41,956 nucleotides of DNA. Origin: Halocynthiibacter sp049608145 (GTDB lineage: Bacteria > Pseudomonadota > Alphaproteobacteria > Rhodobacterales > Rhodobacteraceae). The stretch is taken from positions 1 through 41,956 of the forward strand of contig NZ_JBMYXF010000027.1 in NCBI RefSeq assembly GCF_049608145.1, written 5' to 3'. Position 1 is the first letter of the stretch. Each line of letters opens with the position of its first letter. Made by a program: the position numbers and the translations under genes. Below the pieces are notes generated by a model. The model ran no database searches and was not told the origin of the DNA. It saw nothing but the letters and a program-made list of their open reading frames with translations. Below are positions 26,606 through 34,039 of the stretch, piece by piece.

Positions 26606-27235
26606 TCAGTTTTCTCCTGCGGCGCATGTTGTCGAGATATCCCTATAAGCTTCAGTGCGCTCTGATGTTAGCCCGTGCCATTTATCCCAGTCATAATCCG
26701 TAAATTCGGTAAAGTTTTCAGGGAGATTTGGGAGCATGGGGGCGCAATTCTGATAGAGGATGATTGGGACGCGCATTTCTGGGGTGGATTCCAAATTATG
26801 TGTCCGCAAAAGAACCTCTTGAGGCGTGCGCACGATCAGTTCTCCATTCCGCCCGATTTCGACCGTTACGGTGACGTGGTCCCGCGCAGGCGTGAAGGCA
26901 GACAGGTCATCAATGGATATCCGAACAGTATCAGAATAGGCCTTACCAGTGGTCACTTCCATCCATTCCAGTCGCAACTCCATGTCATTGTTCCAATTGT
27001 TTTCATAGGCTGCTGACATAGAGGTGTTGCGGCCACGGAAGTCTGCCTTCAAAAATGGAAACCCATTCAGCCAGACATTCGTTACAAAGGGAAACGGCCC
27101 CACACCTTCAAGCCTTTGGCCTCCGATATGCAGCCCCATTGCACTGGGCCTGTTCAGAAAGTGCCGGAATTTGTAACCCGTTATTGCGGTGACAATGAGT
27201 GCAAGAATGAACAGAGAGACAAGTATTTTTCGCAT
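26606..27235 (-). CDS. Putative immunity protein of the Tle1-like effector
   Basis: A 209-residue protein with one N-terminal hydrophobic helix (LVSLFILALIVTAITGY, about 6-22) and a soluble remainder, giving a periplasm-facing membrane-anchored protein. That is the topology expected for an immunity protein against a phospholipase that acts in the periplasm. It is encoded directly between the DUF4123 adaptor (3-nt gap) and the lipase (1-nt gap). It has no motif I can name; the C-terminal tail WDKWHGLTSERTEAYRDIST is not distinctive. The immunity role is inferred from position and topology. It could be a divergent DUF2931-type protein, which often pairs with Tle effectors, but I am not sure. 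Confidence 0.6.
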   Translation of the reverse strand: MRKILVSLFILALIVTAITGYKFRHFLNRPSAMGLHIGGQRLEGVGPFPFVTNVWLNGFPFLKADFRGRNTSMSAAYENNWNNDMELRLEWMEVTTGKAYSDTVRISIDDLSAFTPARDHVTVTVEIGRNGELIVRTPQEVLLRTHNLESTPEMRVPIILYQNCAPMLPNLPENFTEFTDYDWDKWHGLTSERTEAYRDISTTCAAGEN

Positions 27236-27238
27236 AAA

Positions 27239-28573
27239 TTAAGCTTTCATCATCACCGATTTGATTTCATCAAACATTGTTTCAACGGGCTGCTTTGTGC
27301 TGAGTATTGCGTGAACCATTCCATCAGCATATTGGGTCTCAAAATCAGGCCCAAAAATCAAATCCCAAGACACCAACATAGTTAGATGGTCCCGGCGATC
27401 AAACCCCATTTCAGAGAACCTCTTACAGGAACTCAGTGCAACTTCCGAGGCTTCTCCGGGTTGATAGGACGTGTACTTTTCGATTTTCTCAACGGCTTGT
27501 CGTGCAATTTCGATTTGGTTTTTACGCTTTTGAGCCGCAGAGATAGTATTTAGGGAATTTGCATCGAGCAGCATCCGCATGTCGCTCGCTGGCAATGCGT
27601 GAAGCGCTGGATTGGAGGCAACAGAGACTGAATAGCATTTCGATGTAAGAATAACACTATGAACAATGTATGTGCCAAAAAGATAGGCGAGGTACCCGGG
27701 AGGCTTTCCATTTGGTTCGCAAACTATGCCCTGAAACAAAGTGGCATCCCAGAACTTAAAATAATACCATTTTCCTTGAGCGTCCTGAATGCGGGTGAAC
27801 TTGCGGAAGTGTTTGCGTAATTCATCAAATTCAGCCCTTGAGCGCCCATAGATCCCAAGCTCTTTTTCCCACAGCCCATTGACACCATCCGGCCCGGTGA
27901 ACAGGCTTTTTGTAAAACTGTTATCTTCCGACAGTTCCACCAAATACGGGCAATGTTCTTTAAATTCTTCGGCAGCGCTACCTTGAAACAGTGATTCAAA
28001 ACGAAGCCCTGAACTCTCTATCAAGCCAGTTAGCAGGTAAGGCATTTTAGCCGCATCCAAAATGGCATAGGTCCGCATGGATGGAACGCTTCCAGTACCG
28101 CCATGTTGCGCGATTTCTTCTGCTGTTGGCTCGAGTTGACCGAATAGTGGTTCCTTAAGAGCGTCCGGTACAGTTCTTGTGGGATGTACTCCAAACTGTA
28201 AGTCTAGTGGTTCCACGCTTTCAATCTTTGTGACACGAAGATAGGTTTCGGGCGATGGCCCTTCACCCTCGCCCCCAACAGAAGAAAATGGGCCTAACTC
28301 AACACGATGTTGCGCGTGAACGGCCTTTGCCAGCTTCATGACGCCAGCGTTATGCCCATACTGCGATAGCCAGATGTTGATTGTGTGGACGTCCTCAGTC
28401 CAAAGGAGATGTAGACCCAATCCCGAAATATGCACCCGCAATGCAGATTCAAAGCCCTCGCGTGTATCTGACCACACGGCGGCGTAACATTCTTGGCCGG
28501 GCATGGTGTCGTCAGAAATATCGGCAGTGTTGGATATGTGGCACTTGCCTACCCACGCAATAAATCCACTCAT
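27239..28573 (-). CDS. DUF4123 type VI secretion effector adaptor with an extra N-terminal region
   Basis: The 444-residue protein contains a DUF4123 domain at about 168-285, from MRTYAILDAAKMPYLL through LVELSEDNSFTKSLF and FRKFTRIQDAQGKWYYFKFW. DUF4123 proteins (also called TEC or Tap-1 type) load a cognate effector onto VgrG. About 165 residues precede it, including CYAAVWSDTREGFESALRVH and a WL.QYGH...LA..VHAQH pattern that I do not recognise. The C-terminal 160 residues include an Asn/Lys-rich helical region. ATG 28573 is chosen over the in-frame ATG at 28591 because it starts at MSGFIAW; neither has a strong ribosome site. It is the first gene of the adaptor-immunity-lipase operon. Confidence 0.82.
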   Translation of the reverse strand: MSGFIAWVGKCHISNTADISDDTMPGQECYAAVWSDTREGFESALRVHISGLGLHLLWTEDVHTINIWLSQYGHNAGVMKLAKAVHAQHRVELGPFSSVGGEGEGPSPETYLRVTKIESVEPLDLQFGVHPTRTVPDALKEPLFGQLEPTAEEIAQHGGTGSVPSMRTYAILDAAKMPYLLTGLIESSGLRFESLFQGSAAEEFKEHCPYLVELSEDNSFTKSLFTGPDGVNGLWEKELGIYGRSRAEFDELRKHFRKFTRIQDAQGKWYYFKFWDATLFQGIVCEPNGKPPGYLAYLFGTYIVHSVILTSKCYSVSVASNPALHALPASDMRMLLDANSLNTISAAQKRKNQIEIARQAVEKIEKYTSYQPGEASEVALSSCKRFSEMGFDRRDHLTMLVSWDLIFGPDFETQYADGMVHAILSTKQPVETMFDEIKSVMMKA

Positions 28574-29275
28574 ACAACACTCACAAAACAATATTCACCG
28601 GAATATACCGGGCCAATACGGAGCATAGTTTTAGGAAACACACTGATTCTGCAAGTGTTGGGAAAGCAAGCAATATCGAGCGCAACTTTTTACCTTCAAA
28701 TTGACGGTGTAGTAAATTCATTACCCCCGCTGGTCCTGATGCAGTGCGTTTAGAGTTTCACATACCCCCCCCGTGTCGCCTCTGCATGTTGTTGAATGTT
28801 AAGGTTTAAGTTGCCTTGCAGACAGGCTAGTCAGCCCAAAATCCTTACCTATAGGTGAAACCATGCAAGCTTCCCGTCTGTTATCAAATGTTATGGTCCA
28901 AGAGTGCGCCTAGGGAGTTTTCGGACCAGTACGCGCGGACGCGCGAGGCGCGAAATCCCTGCAATATATAATTTATGGAACAGTATCGTGCGCGAGGCTG
29001 GCCCCGATTTATCCGTAGTCATAATGGAGGCCGAAAAGGTCGTCATTGGTCAGCAGATGCTTAGCCCCTCACAGGGGCAAGGCATTGCCATGACGGAAAC
29101 ACCTACGCTCAGCGCCTTGAGTGTTATTCAAGCGAACATTTAATTTTTTCTGCAATTAGAAACTCGAGGCTTTGATTGAGAACCTCAACAAAAGTAACCG
29201 CAACTACAGTCTAGCATAAGAACAACACTGCGTAACCGAAAATGCGTAACTTATACCGTTTTCGCGCCATGTAGT
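28574..29275. other. Gap with a possible phage terminase-small-subunit relic
   Basis: About 700 nt, A/T-rich towards the left. On the plus strand one frame around 28910-28965 reads SAPREFSDQYARTREARNP, which resembles the core of small terminase subunits (EFSDQYARAREA) before it hits a stop. No full gene is present. The rest, including 28574-28880, holds nothing I recognise; the operon promoter for the adaptor gene should lie here. Confidence 0.3.
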
Positions 29276-29446
29276 ATGCCATGGGATACCAATGCGCTTG
29301 CCGTGGTGTCCGAGGCGCTTAACAACATACCAATCAAAGACCCGCATTTGTCACAGTTGCGATCTGCCGTGGTGGGTATCTCTGGCGCTATGTGCGTTGC
29401 CACCGGGGAAGTGATTGCCGGGGCTTATAGGGAGGTGACACTGTGA
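29276..29446 (+). CDS. Small hypothetical protein of the phage-like remnant
   Basis: A 56-residue frame from ATG 29276, MPWDTNALAVVSEALNNIPI and onward to AGAYREVTL. It has no motif I recognise. Its stop (29444-29446) overlaps the GTG start at 29443 of the next gene (GTGA), a classic translational-coupling arrangement, which argues it is or was a real gene of a compact element. Confidence 0.45.
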   Translation: MPWDTNALAVVSEALNNIPIKDPHLSQLRSAVVGISGAMCVATGEVIAGAYREVTL

Positions 29447-29778
29447 AAGATATTTCACCAAATACCGCCCAGAGCGCAGGGCAAGCCATGTAGGCGCTTA
29501 TTCAGGCTATGAATGCGCTTGCCGCTGATGCTGGCTGCCACGGCTGGCAAATGCAGGCTTTCGCTTGTGAGGGCCACAATGGGAACATCCTAAGCCCCAC
29601 CACAGAAACCGACCTGATACGGATCGAGGCTTGCCGGGAAATCCTGCCCGATGTGGATGGGCGCGGGTGTGTTGAATACGAAATCAAGGAACTAGCTTCG
29701 GTGTTTATCGGTGAAGGTGGCGAACTACATGTGATTGATCGGGCCAGCGCCCAGCGCGGTGAGGAATCACCCCTATAA
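29443..29778 (+). pseudogene. Small element-borne gene interrupted by an amber codon
   Basis: From GTG 29443 the frame reads VKDISPNTAQSAGQAM, then TAG at 29491-29493, and continues in the same frame through ALIQAMNALAADAGCHGWQM to EESPL and a TAA at 29776. If the TAG were sense, the product would be about 111 residues. The tail includes GCVEYEIKELASVFIGEGGE. The reading frame stays open and protein-like on both sides, so a single nonsense mutation seems likely. No family recognised. Confidence 0.5.
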
Positions 29779-29882
29779 CGGTCCTTACCGGGTATCAACG
29801 GTTTTATGTAGGACTAATTGTCGGGCTGAAAAGAGCGCAAATCGCGTAAATTACTGAAATTATGTTGTATTTTCCTGAAAAT

Positions 29883-29893
29883 TGGTGCGGGCG
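29883..29893. repeat. 11-bp repeat within the tRNA-Leu 3' end (possible att site, right)
   Basis: TGGTGCGGGCG, identical to 23571-23581 in the same orientation. It consists of the CCA end and the acceptor strand, the usual core of tRNA attachment sites. Confidence 0.45.
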
Positions 29894-29969
29894 GTGGGAC
29901 TCGAACCCACACGGGCACAAGGCCCAACAGATTTTAAGTCTGGTATGTCTACCATTCCATCACGCCCGC
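29883..29969 (-). tRNA. tRNA-Leu (UAA)
   Basis: The minus strand gives an 87-nt class II tRNA: GCGGGCG pairs with CGCCCGC, anticodon TAA within CAGACTTAAAATCTG, a long variable arm (GGGCCTTGTGCCC), and GGTTCGAGTCC T-arm. CCA is encoded (TGG at 29883-29885). Its 3' end borders the accessory island to the left. Confidence 0.95.
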
Positions 29970-30122
29970 GCCGGACGGAGCCACTGGCCCTGATCGGGAC
30001 AATAATTTCTTTTTCACTGGGGGCAAGCAGATAACGCGCGAAAAAAGAGATTTTCGACGAAGTGTAAACAGAAATCAGGATTTGATTGATATCAATGTCA
30101 ACGGAATTTTAGATGAAAGAAG

Positions 30123-30199
30123 TGGTACCACCTCTTGGTCTCGAACCAAGGACCTCCTGATCCACAATCAGGCGCTCTAACCAACTGAGCTAAGGCGGC
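30123..30199 (-). tRNA. tRNA-His (GUG)
   Basis: The 77-nt minus-strand sequence starts GCCGCCT and ends AGGTGGTACCA, with anticodon GTG in the CCTGATTGTGGATCAGG stem-loop and the GGTTCGAGACC T-arm. The base preceding G1 is T, so no G-1 is encoded, and the discriminator is A73. This matches the unusual tRNA-His of many alphaproteobacteria. Terminal pair 1-72 is G-U. Confidence 0.96.
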
Positions 30200-30354
30200 A
30201 CTGGGGGTGATTTAGCTGAGAGGGAAAGGGATTGCAAGGGGCGGAAATCGGAAAAATCTCTCTTTTCCAAACCTTTTTTTGCTGTGGCGTTGACTTGCTA
30301 TTTGGGGGGGAGATCGCTACCTCACTTGCAACGTCATACAGGAGAGACTTTCAG

Positions 30355-30543
30355 ATGGGTATCAACAGTCCAAGCGATATTTCAGCGAACCTACAGATTG
30401 GTCCGACGTCTGAAGGCATGGTCCGCATCTATATTGAAGGTGACGGAATTGAGTTGCCTATGGATTTTGAACCGGAAGAAGCCCGCGAGATCGCAGAAGA
30501 AATTCTGGCTGCGGCTGCGGCGATCGAACAGGGTCAGAAATAA
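30355..30543 (+). CDS. Small conserved protein (probably DUF6324)
   Basis: A 62-residue protein, MGINSPSDISANLQIGPTSE and onward, ending in a Glu/Ala-rich helix (EEAREIAEEILAAAAAIEQG). ATG 30355 has CAGGAGAG upstream. The opening INxxSDIxANLQIGP and the EGDGIELPMDFEPEEA core match a short family I recall as common in Rhodobacterales (DUF6324, from memory). Function unknown; no membrane segment or catalytic motif is visible. It stands alone after the two tRNA genes. Confidence 0.7.
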   Translation: MGINSPSDISANLQIGPTSEGMVRIYIEGDGIELPMDFEPEEAREIAEEILAAAAAIEQGQK

Positions 30544-30571
30544 GTTTCTTCTGGTTCGTCGAAAAATATAG

Positions 30572-30599
30572 TCCGGGCCCGCGGTGAATAAGGCCCGGA
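30572..30599. terminator. Bidirectional terminator candidate
   Basis: TCCGGGCC (30572-30579) pairs with GGCCCGGA (30592-30599) around a 12-nt loop, between two convergent genes. On the minus strand the following sequence is T-rich (TATATTTTTC); on the plus strand AATTTG follows, which is weaker. Confidence 0.55.
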
Positions 30600-30666
30600 A
30601 ATTTGTGTCAGGTTGGACTTCGACGATACAGCTGGGCGCTGTGGTGCGACCAGAATACCTGATCGC

Positions 30667-31107
30667 TTAGTCCATATCTGTCGCAACAACCATATGACGG
30701 GCACGTGCGCCGCGTTCAATGGCTGCGCCGTGCAAGCGATCAATGTTCAGCTCGTAGCGAATTTCAGCCAGCATGCGCAATTCGCCTTCTTTGAGGCGAC
30801 CATCAGATGCGGCAACATCACAGGCCAGTGCGTAAGCCGTTTCAAACAGGGCTTCGGGCAGCGCGTCTTTGACCAATCCGAAAAGTGCATCCAGCCCATC
30901 TTCTTCTGAAAATAAATCCAGCACGGTCTGGCTGACTGTGCGCAGGCGGTCTGCATCGTAGTTGGCGAAGATCGGCAGGTGGTTGACGATACGTTCAATA
31001 GTCAGAAGTTCGGGGGTGCCGATGTTTTCGTCCGAGGCGCTCTCGGCAAACATGATCGCAACAAGTGCGTCCTGGGCGGTAAAGGAGTGTGGGATCTGCT
31101 CAGACAT
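30667..31107 (-). CDS. TerB-like (tellurite resistance TerB family) protein
   Basis: A 146-residue soluble helical protein. It carries the TerB-type pattern: an early DALVAIMFAESASDENIGTP with acidic residues, IERIVNHLPIFANYD, and in the second half ALACDVAASDGRLKEGELRM, the family's acidic signature (ASDGxLxxxE). TerB domains bind divalent metal ions and act as scaffolds in membrane-associated stress systems; many bacterial single-domain members have no known role. No ter operon partners are nearby, so the name does not imply tellurite resistance here. It is convergent with the small DUF6324-type gene. Confidence 0.75.
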   Translation of the reverse strand: MSEQIPHSFTAQDALVAIMFAESASDENIGTPELLTIERIVNHLPIFANYDADRLRTVSQTVLDLFSEEDGLDALFGLVKDALPEALFETAYALACDVAASDGRLKEGELRMLAEIRYELNIDRLHGAAIERGARARHMVVATDMD

Positions 31108-31536
31108 CGGGCGTCCTTATATAACTGTCATGTGCCTGAGGCTCAGCATAGAGATACAGCGCCAGAGGTTCAACTGCTGCGCCGTGTATTAAGAACGGAA
31201 ACACAGGCGTCGCTTAATCCATCATGGCAGGGCGTATGTGTTTGCTGGGGCCGGGTTCTGGATGGCTTCCTTGAAACCGGTGTGCTGCAACCTCAACGGG
31301 GGGCAGGGCTAATTATCTGCATGGGGGTATTTCTCTGCCGCACGAGACGGTCTGGCTGCGGGAGAGGACGTACAGAAAGCTTTAGGTTGGATCGTGGAAA
31401 AGGTTCGCAAAAACACGGCGCAATAAGTGCTGTTTCTTGACTTACGCTGCAGTTGCAACATAGAGAGGCCAAGCGGGTGGCACTGGGTCACCGCTTGATG
31501 ATGTGCCCTGATAGACAGGGCCGGATGGAGAACAAG
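31108..31536. other. Gap between TerB-like gene and lysS
   Basis: About 430 nt between divergent genes. Promoters for both must lie here. A short plus-strand frame around 31315-31425 ends in GWIVEKVRKNTAQ and looks protein-like, but it has no start site or homology that I can support. No riboswitch, T-box or attenuator is apparent. Confidence 0.4.
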
Positions 31537-33186
31537 ATGTCTGAACTGCGCGACACCGCGATGCAAAGCAAAGCCTGGCCCTTTGAAGAAGCCCGCCGGG
31601 TGCTTAAACGCTTTGCCAAGGGTGCGCCGGAAAAGGGCTATGCGTTGTTCGAAACCGGCTATGGCCCATCCGGCTTGCCGCACATCGGAACCTTCGGTGA
31701 AGTTGCCCGTACCACTATGATCAAGAACGCTTTTGAGGTGATTTCTGACATCCCAACAAAGCTGATCTGTTTTTCGGATGATTTGGACGGGATGCGCAAA
31801 GTGCCATCCAACGTGCCAAACCCGGAAGCTTTGGAAGAATATTTGCAGCGCCCGTTGACGTCTGTGCCGGATCCATTTGGCACGCATGACAGCTTTGGCG
31901 ATCATAACAACGCGATGCTGTGTCGTTTCCTTGATACCTTTGGCTTTGAGTATGAGTTCTATTCCGCCAAAGAGTTCTATAAATCCGGTCAGTTCGACGA
32001 AGTTCTCAAGCGCGCCGTTGATAAATATGACGATGTGATGGCAGTGATGTTGAAGTCCCTACGTGAAGAACGCCGTCAGACCTATTCTATTTTCCTGCCG
32101 CTCCACCCGGAAACCGGTCGCGTGATGTATGTGCCGATGAAAAAGGTCTGTGCAGAAACTTATACGATCACCTTTGACGATGAAGACGGCAAAGAATGGA
32201 CCCTGCCTGTGACCGGCGGCAACGTGAAGCTGCAATGGAAACCAGACTTTGGCGCGCGTTGGGCGGCTTTGGGCGTTGATTTTGAGATGTATGGCAAGGA
32301 TCACAGCACCAACACGCCGATCTATGACAGCATTTGTCGCACATTGGGCCATCGCGCACCGGATCACTTCACCTATGAATTGTTCCTGGATGCGAATGGT
32401 CAGAAGATCTCCAAGACCTCTGGCAACGGAATTTCCATTGATGAATGGCTGACCTATGCCAGCGCGCAAAGCCTGTCATATTTTATGTATCTCAAGCCAA
32501 AAACCGCGAAACGGATGCATTTTGATGTGATCCCTAAAGCGGTAGATGAATATCATCAGCAACTGCGCGCCTTCCATACGCAAGATCTAAAAGCGCAGAT
32601 GAACAATCCGGTTTGGCATATCCATAATGGTGATGTGCCGCAGTCCAATATGGTTGTACCCTTTGCTATGCTGCTAAACCTTGCAGCGGTGGCTGGCGCA
32701 GAAGAAAAAGACCAGCTTTGGGGCTTTATCCAGCGTTATGCGCCTGAGGCGTCTGCAAAAACCCACCCGGACCTGGATCAGGCTGCTGGCTTTGCCGTCC
32801 GTTATTACAATGATTTCGTAAAGCCGGAACGTGTGTTCCGCGCCCCATCTGATCAGGAGCGAGCAGCACTGGAAGATCTGATTAAGGCGTTGGGCGATGG
32901 CGAGGCTGCGCTTGCTATGATTGCAAAGAAAAACGCTGACATGGGCAATGACGATCCGCTGCCTGAGGTGGATTTTTCCAGTGATGAGTTCCTGCAGTCG
33001 ATCGTTTTTGCTATTGGCAAGAACCATGGATTTGATCCGTTACGTGACTGGTTCAAAACGTTGTACGAAGTGCTGCTGGGCGCAAGCCAGGGCCCACGTT
33101 TTGGTGGCTTTATGGCCTTGTACGGTGTTGAGGAAAGCATCCAGCTGATCCGTGATGGCCTGGATGGCAAACTGCTGTCTGAGTAA
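31537..33186 (+). CDS. lysS: Lysyl-tRNA synthetase, class I
   Basis: Charges tRNA-Lys. This is the class I (archaeal-type) enzyme, not the class II LysRS found in most bacteria: residues 43-52 are GPSGLPHIGT, carrying the HIGH-type signature, and the KMSKS equivalent is QKISKTSG with K290 and K293. The 549-residue length fits. ATG 31537 is chosen because GGAG sits about 8 nt upstream and it starts right at MSELRDTAM; an in-frame ATG at 31525 is possible. Class I LysRS is a known alphaproteobacterial and spirochaete trait. The gene stands alone and is followed by a terminator. Confidence 0.96.
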   Translation: MSELRDTAMQSKAWPFEEARRVLKRFAKGAPEKGYALFETGYGPSGLPHIGTFGEVARTTMIKNAFEVISDIPTKLICFSDDLDGMRKVPSNVPNPEALEEYLQRPLTSVPDPFGTHDSFGDHNNAMLCRFLDTFGFEYEFYSAKEFYKSGQFDEVLKRAVDKYDDVMAVMLKSLREERRQTYSIFLPLHPETGRVMYVPMKKVCAETYTITFDDEDGKEWTLPVTGGNVKLQWKPDFGARWAALGVDFEMYGKDHSTNTPIYDSICRTLGHRAPDHFTYELFLDANGQKISKTSGNGISIDEWLTYASAQSLSYFMYLKPKTAKRMHFDVIPKAVDEYHQQLRAFHTQDLKAQMNNPVWHIHNGDVPQSNMVVPFAMLLNLAAVAGAEEKDQLWGFIQRYAPEASAKTHPDLDQAAGFAVRYYNDFVKPERVFRAPSDQERAALEDLIKALGDGEAALAMIAKKNADMGNDDPLPEVDFSSDEFLQSIVFAIGKNHGFDPLRDWFKTLYEVLLGASQGPRFGGFMALYGVEESIQLIRDGLDGKLLSE

Positions 33187-33208
33187 TCAGAGAAAAATCA
33201 AATTTGAA

Positions 33209-33241
33209 GGGCGCGTCTGAAATTCAGATGCGTCCTTTTTT
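33209..33241 (+). terminator. Rho-independent terminator of lysS
   Basis: Twelve-base stem (33209-33220 with 33224-33235, two G-U pairs, 3-nt loop AAT) followed by six T (33236-33241). The T-run overlaps the stop codon of the convergent isomerase gene. Confidence 0.85.
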
Positions 33242-33878
33242 ATTGGGGTGAGGGGCGGAATGGGTGCTGCAAAGCCCACTCTACCATTTCCAGGTGATCC
33301 TGTCCGTAAAACATATCCCCATCCACCACATATGTGGGTGATCCAAAAACAGAACGATGTATTGCTTCGTCCGTACAGGCTGTGAATTGCGTCTGAATTT
33401 CCGGGCTAAGGGCTGCGTCAAACAGCGGTTCTGGGTCTAGGTTGGCAGCTTTACAGGCCTGGGCTAGGTCATCGTGCCCGTTGATATTGCCATCGTCCCG
33501 CCAGTGCATGCCCAGAATTTCACGCGATAGCCCATCAACATTCAGCCCCTGCGCTTGCGCTGCCAGAACCATACCAGAGGCCAACGCTTGGGGCTCATCA
33601 TGCCATTGGGGGCGCGTGTGAATACAGGGCTGATCCCGATATTCGGCCCAGCGATCAATTTCACGACCGAAGAAATATTTCATACGCGCGTCCGAGATGT
33701 TCAGATAGGTGCCGCCATTGGCTGCTGTGATAACGGGAATAAAATCAAAAGGTTTATGGATAATTTTACGGCCTGAAATCTGTGCAATTTCCTCTAGGCG
33801 GCGTGCGCCGATCCAGGCAAAAGCCGAATGGATAGAGTAGAAATATTCGATTGCGGGGGGATTTTTAGAAATGGCCAT
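33240..33878 (-). CDS. DsbA-family 2-hydroxychromene-2-carboxylate isomerase-like protein
   Basis: A 212-residue thioredoxin-fold protein of the DsbA/kappa-GST group. It starts with IEYFYSIHSAFAWIGARRLE, in which a Ser occupies the position of the usual CXXC motif, as in hydroxychromene-carboxylate isomerase. The C-terminal FGSPTYVVDGDMFYGQDHLE is the diagnostic segment of this family. In naphthalene degradation the model enzyme isomerises 2-hydroxychromene-2-carboxylate with glutathione; there are no aromatic-degradation genes nearby, so the true substrate is probably different. It is convergent with lysS and its stop codon lies in the lysS terminator. Confidence 0.85.
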   Translation of the reverse strand: MAISKNPPAIEYFYSIHSAFAWIGARRLEEIAQISGRKIIHKPFDFIPVITAANGGTYLNISDARMKYFFGREIDRWAEYRDQPCIHTRPQWHDEPQALASGMVLAAQAQGLNVDGLSREILGMHWRDDGNINGHDDLAQACKAANLDPEPLFDAALSPEIQTQFTACTDEAIHRSVFGSPTYVVDGDMFYGQDHLEMVEWALQHPFRPSPQ

Positions 33879-34039
33879 AGTGTAAGGTTTGCATGTGTTC
33901 CTGTTCAGGGCAAGGGGCTGCGCGCGGTGGTCTCAGGGCGCATTAAGTGCTTGTTGGTACCTCTTTTCGCGTCAGGGGCGCGGACCTTCGGAGCATTTCC
34001 GGGATCGCGACCCTTCACGCAATGCGAAAGGGGTTTGCG

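Noticed and set aside
23620..29778. Stop-codon recoding (amber read as sense) in the island
   Set aside because: Two in-frame TAG codons interrupt conserved frames, but the DUF3987 gene also has frameshifts, which points to decay instead of recoding.
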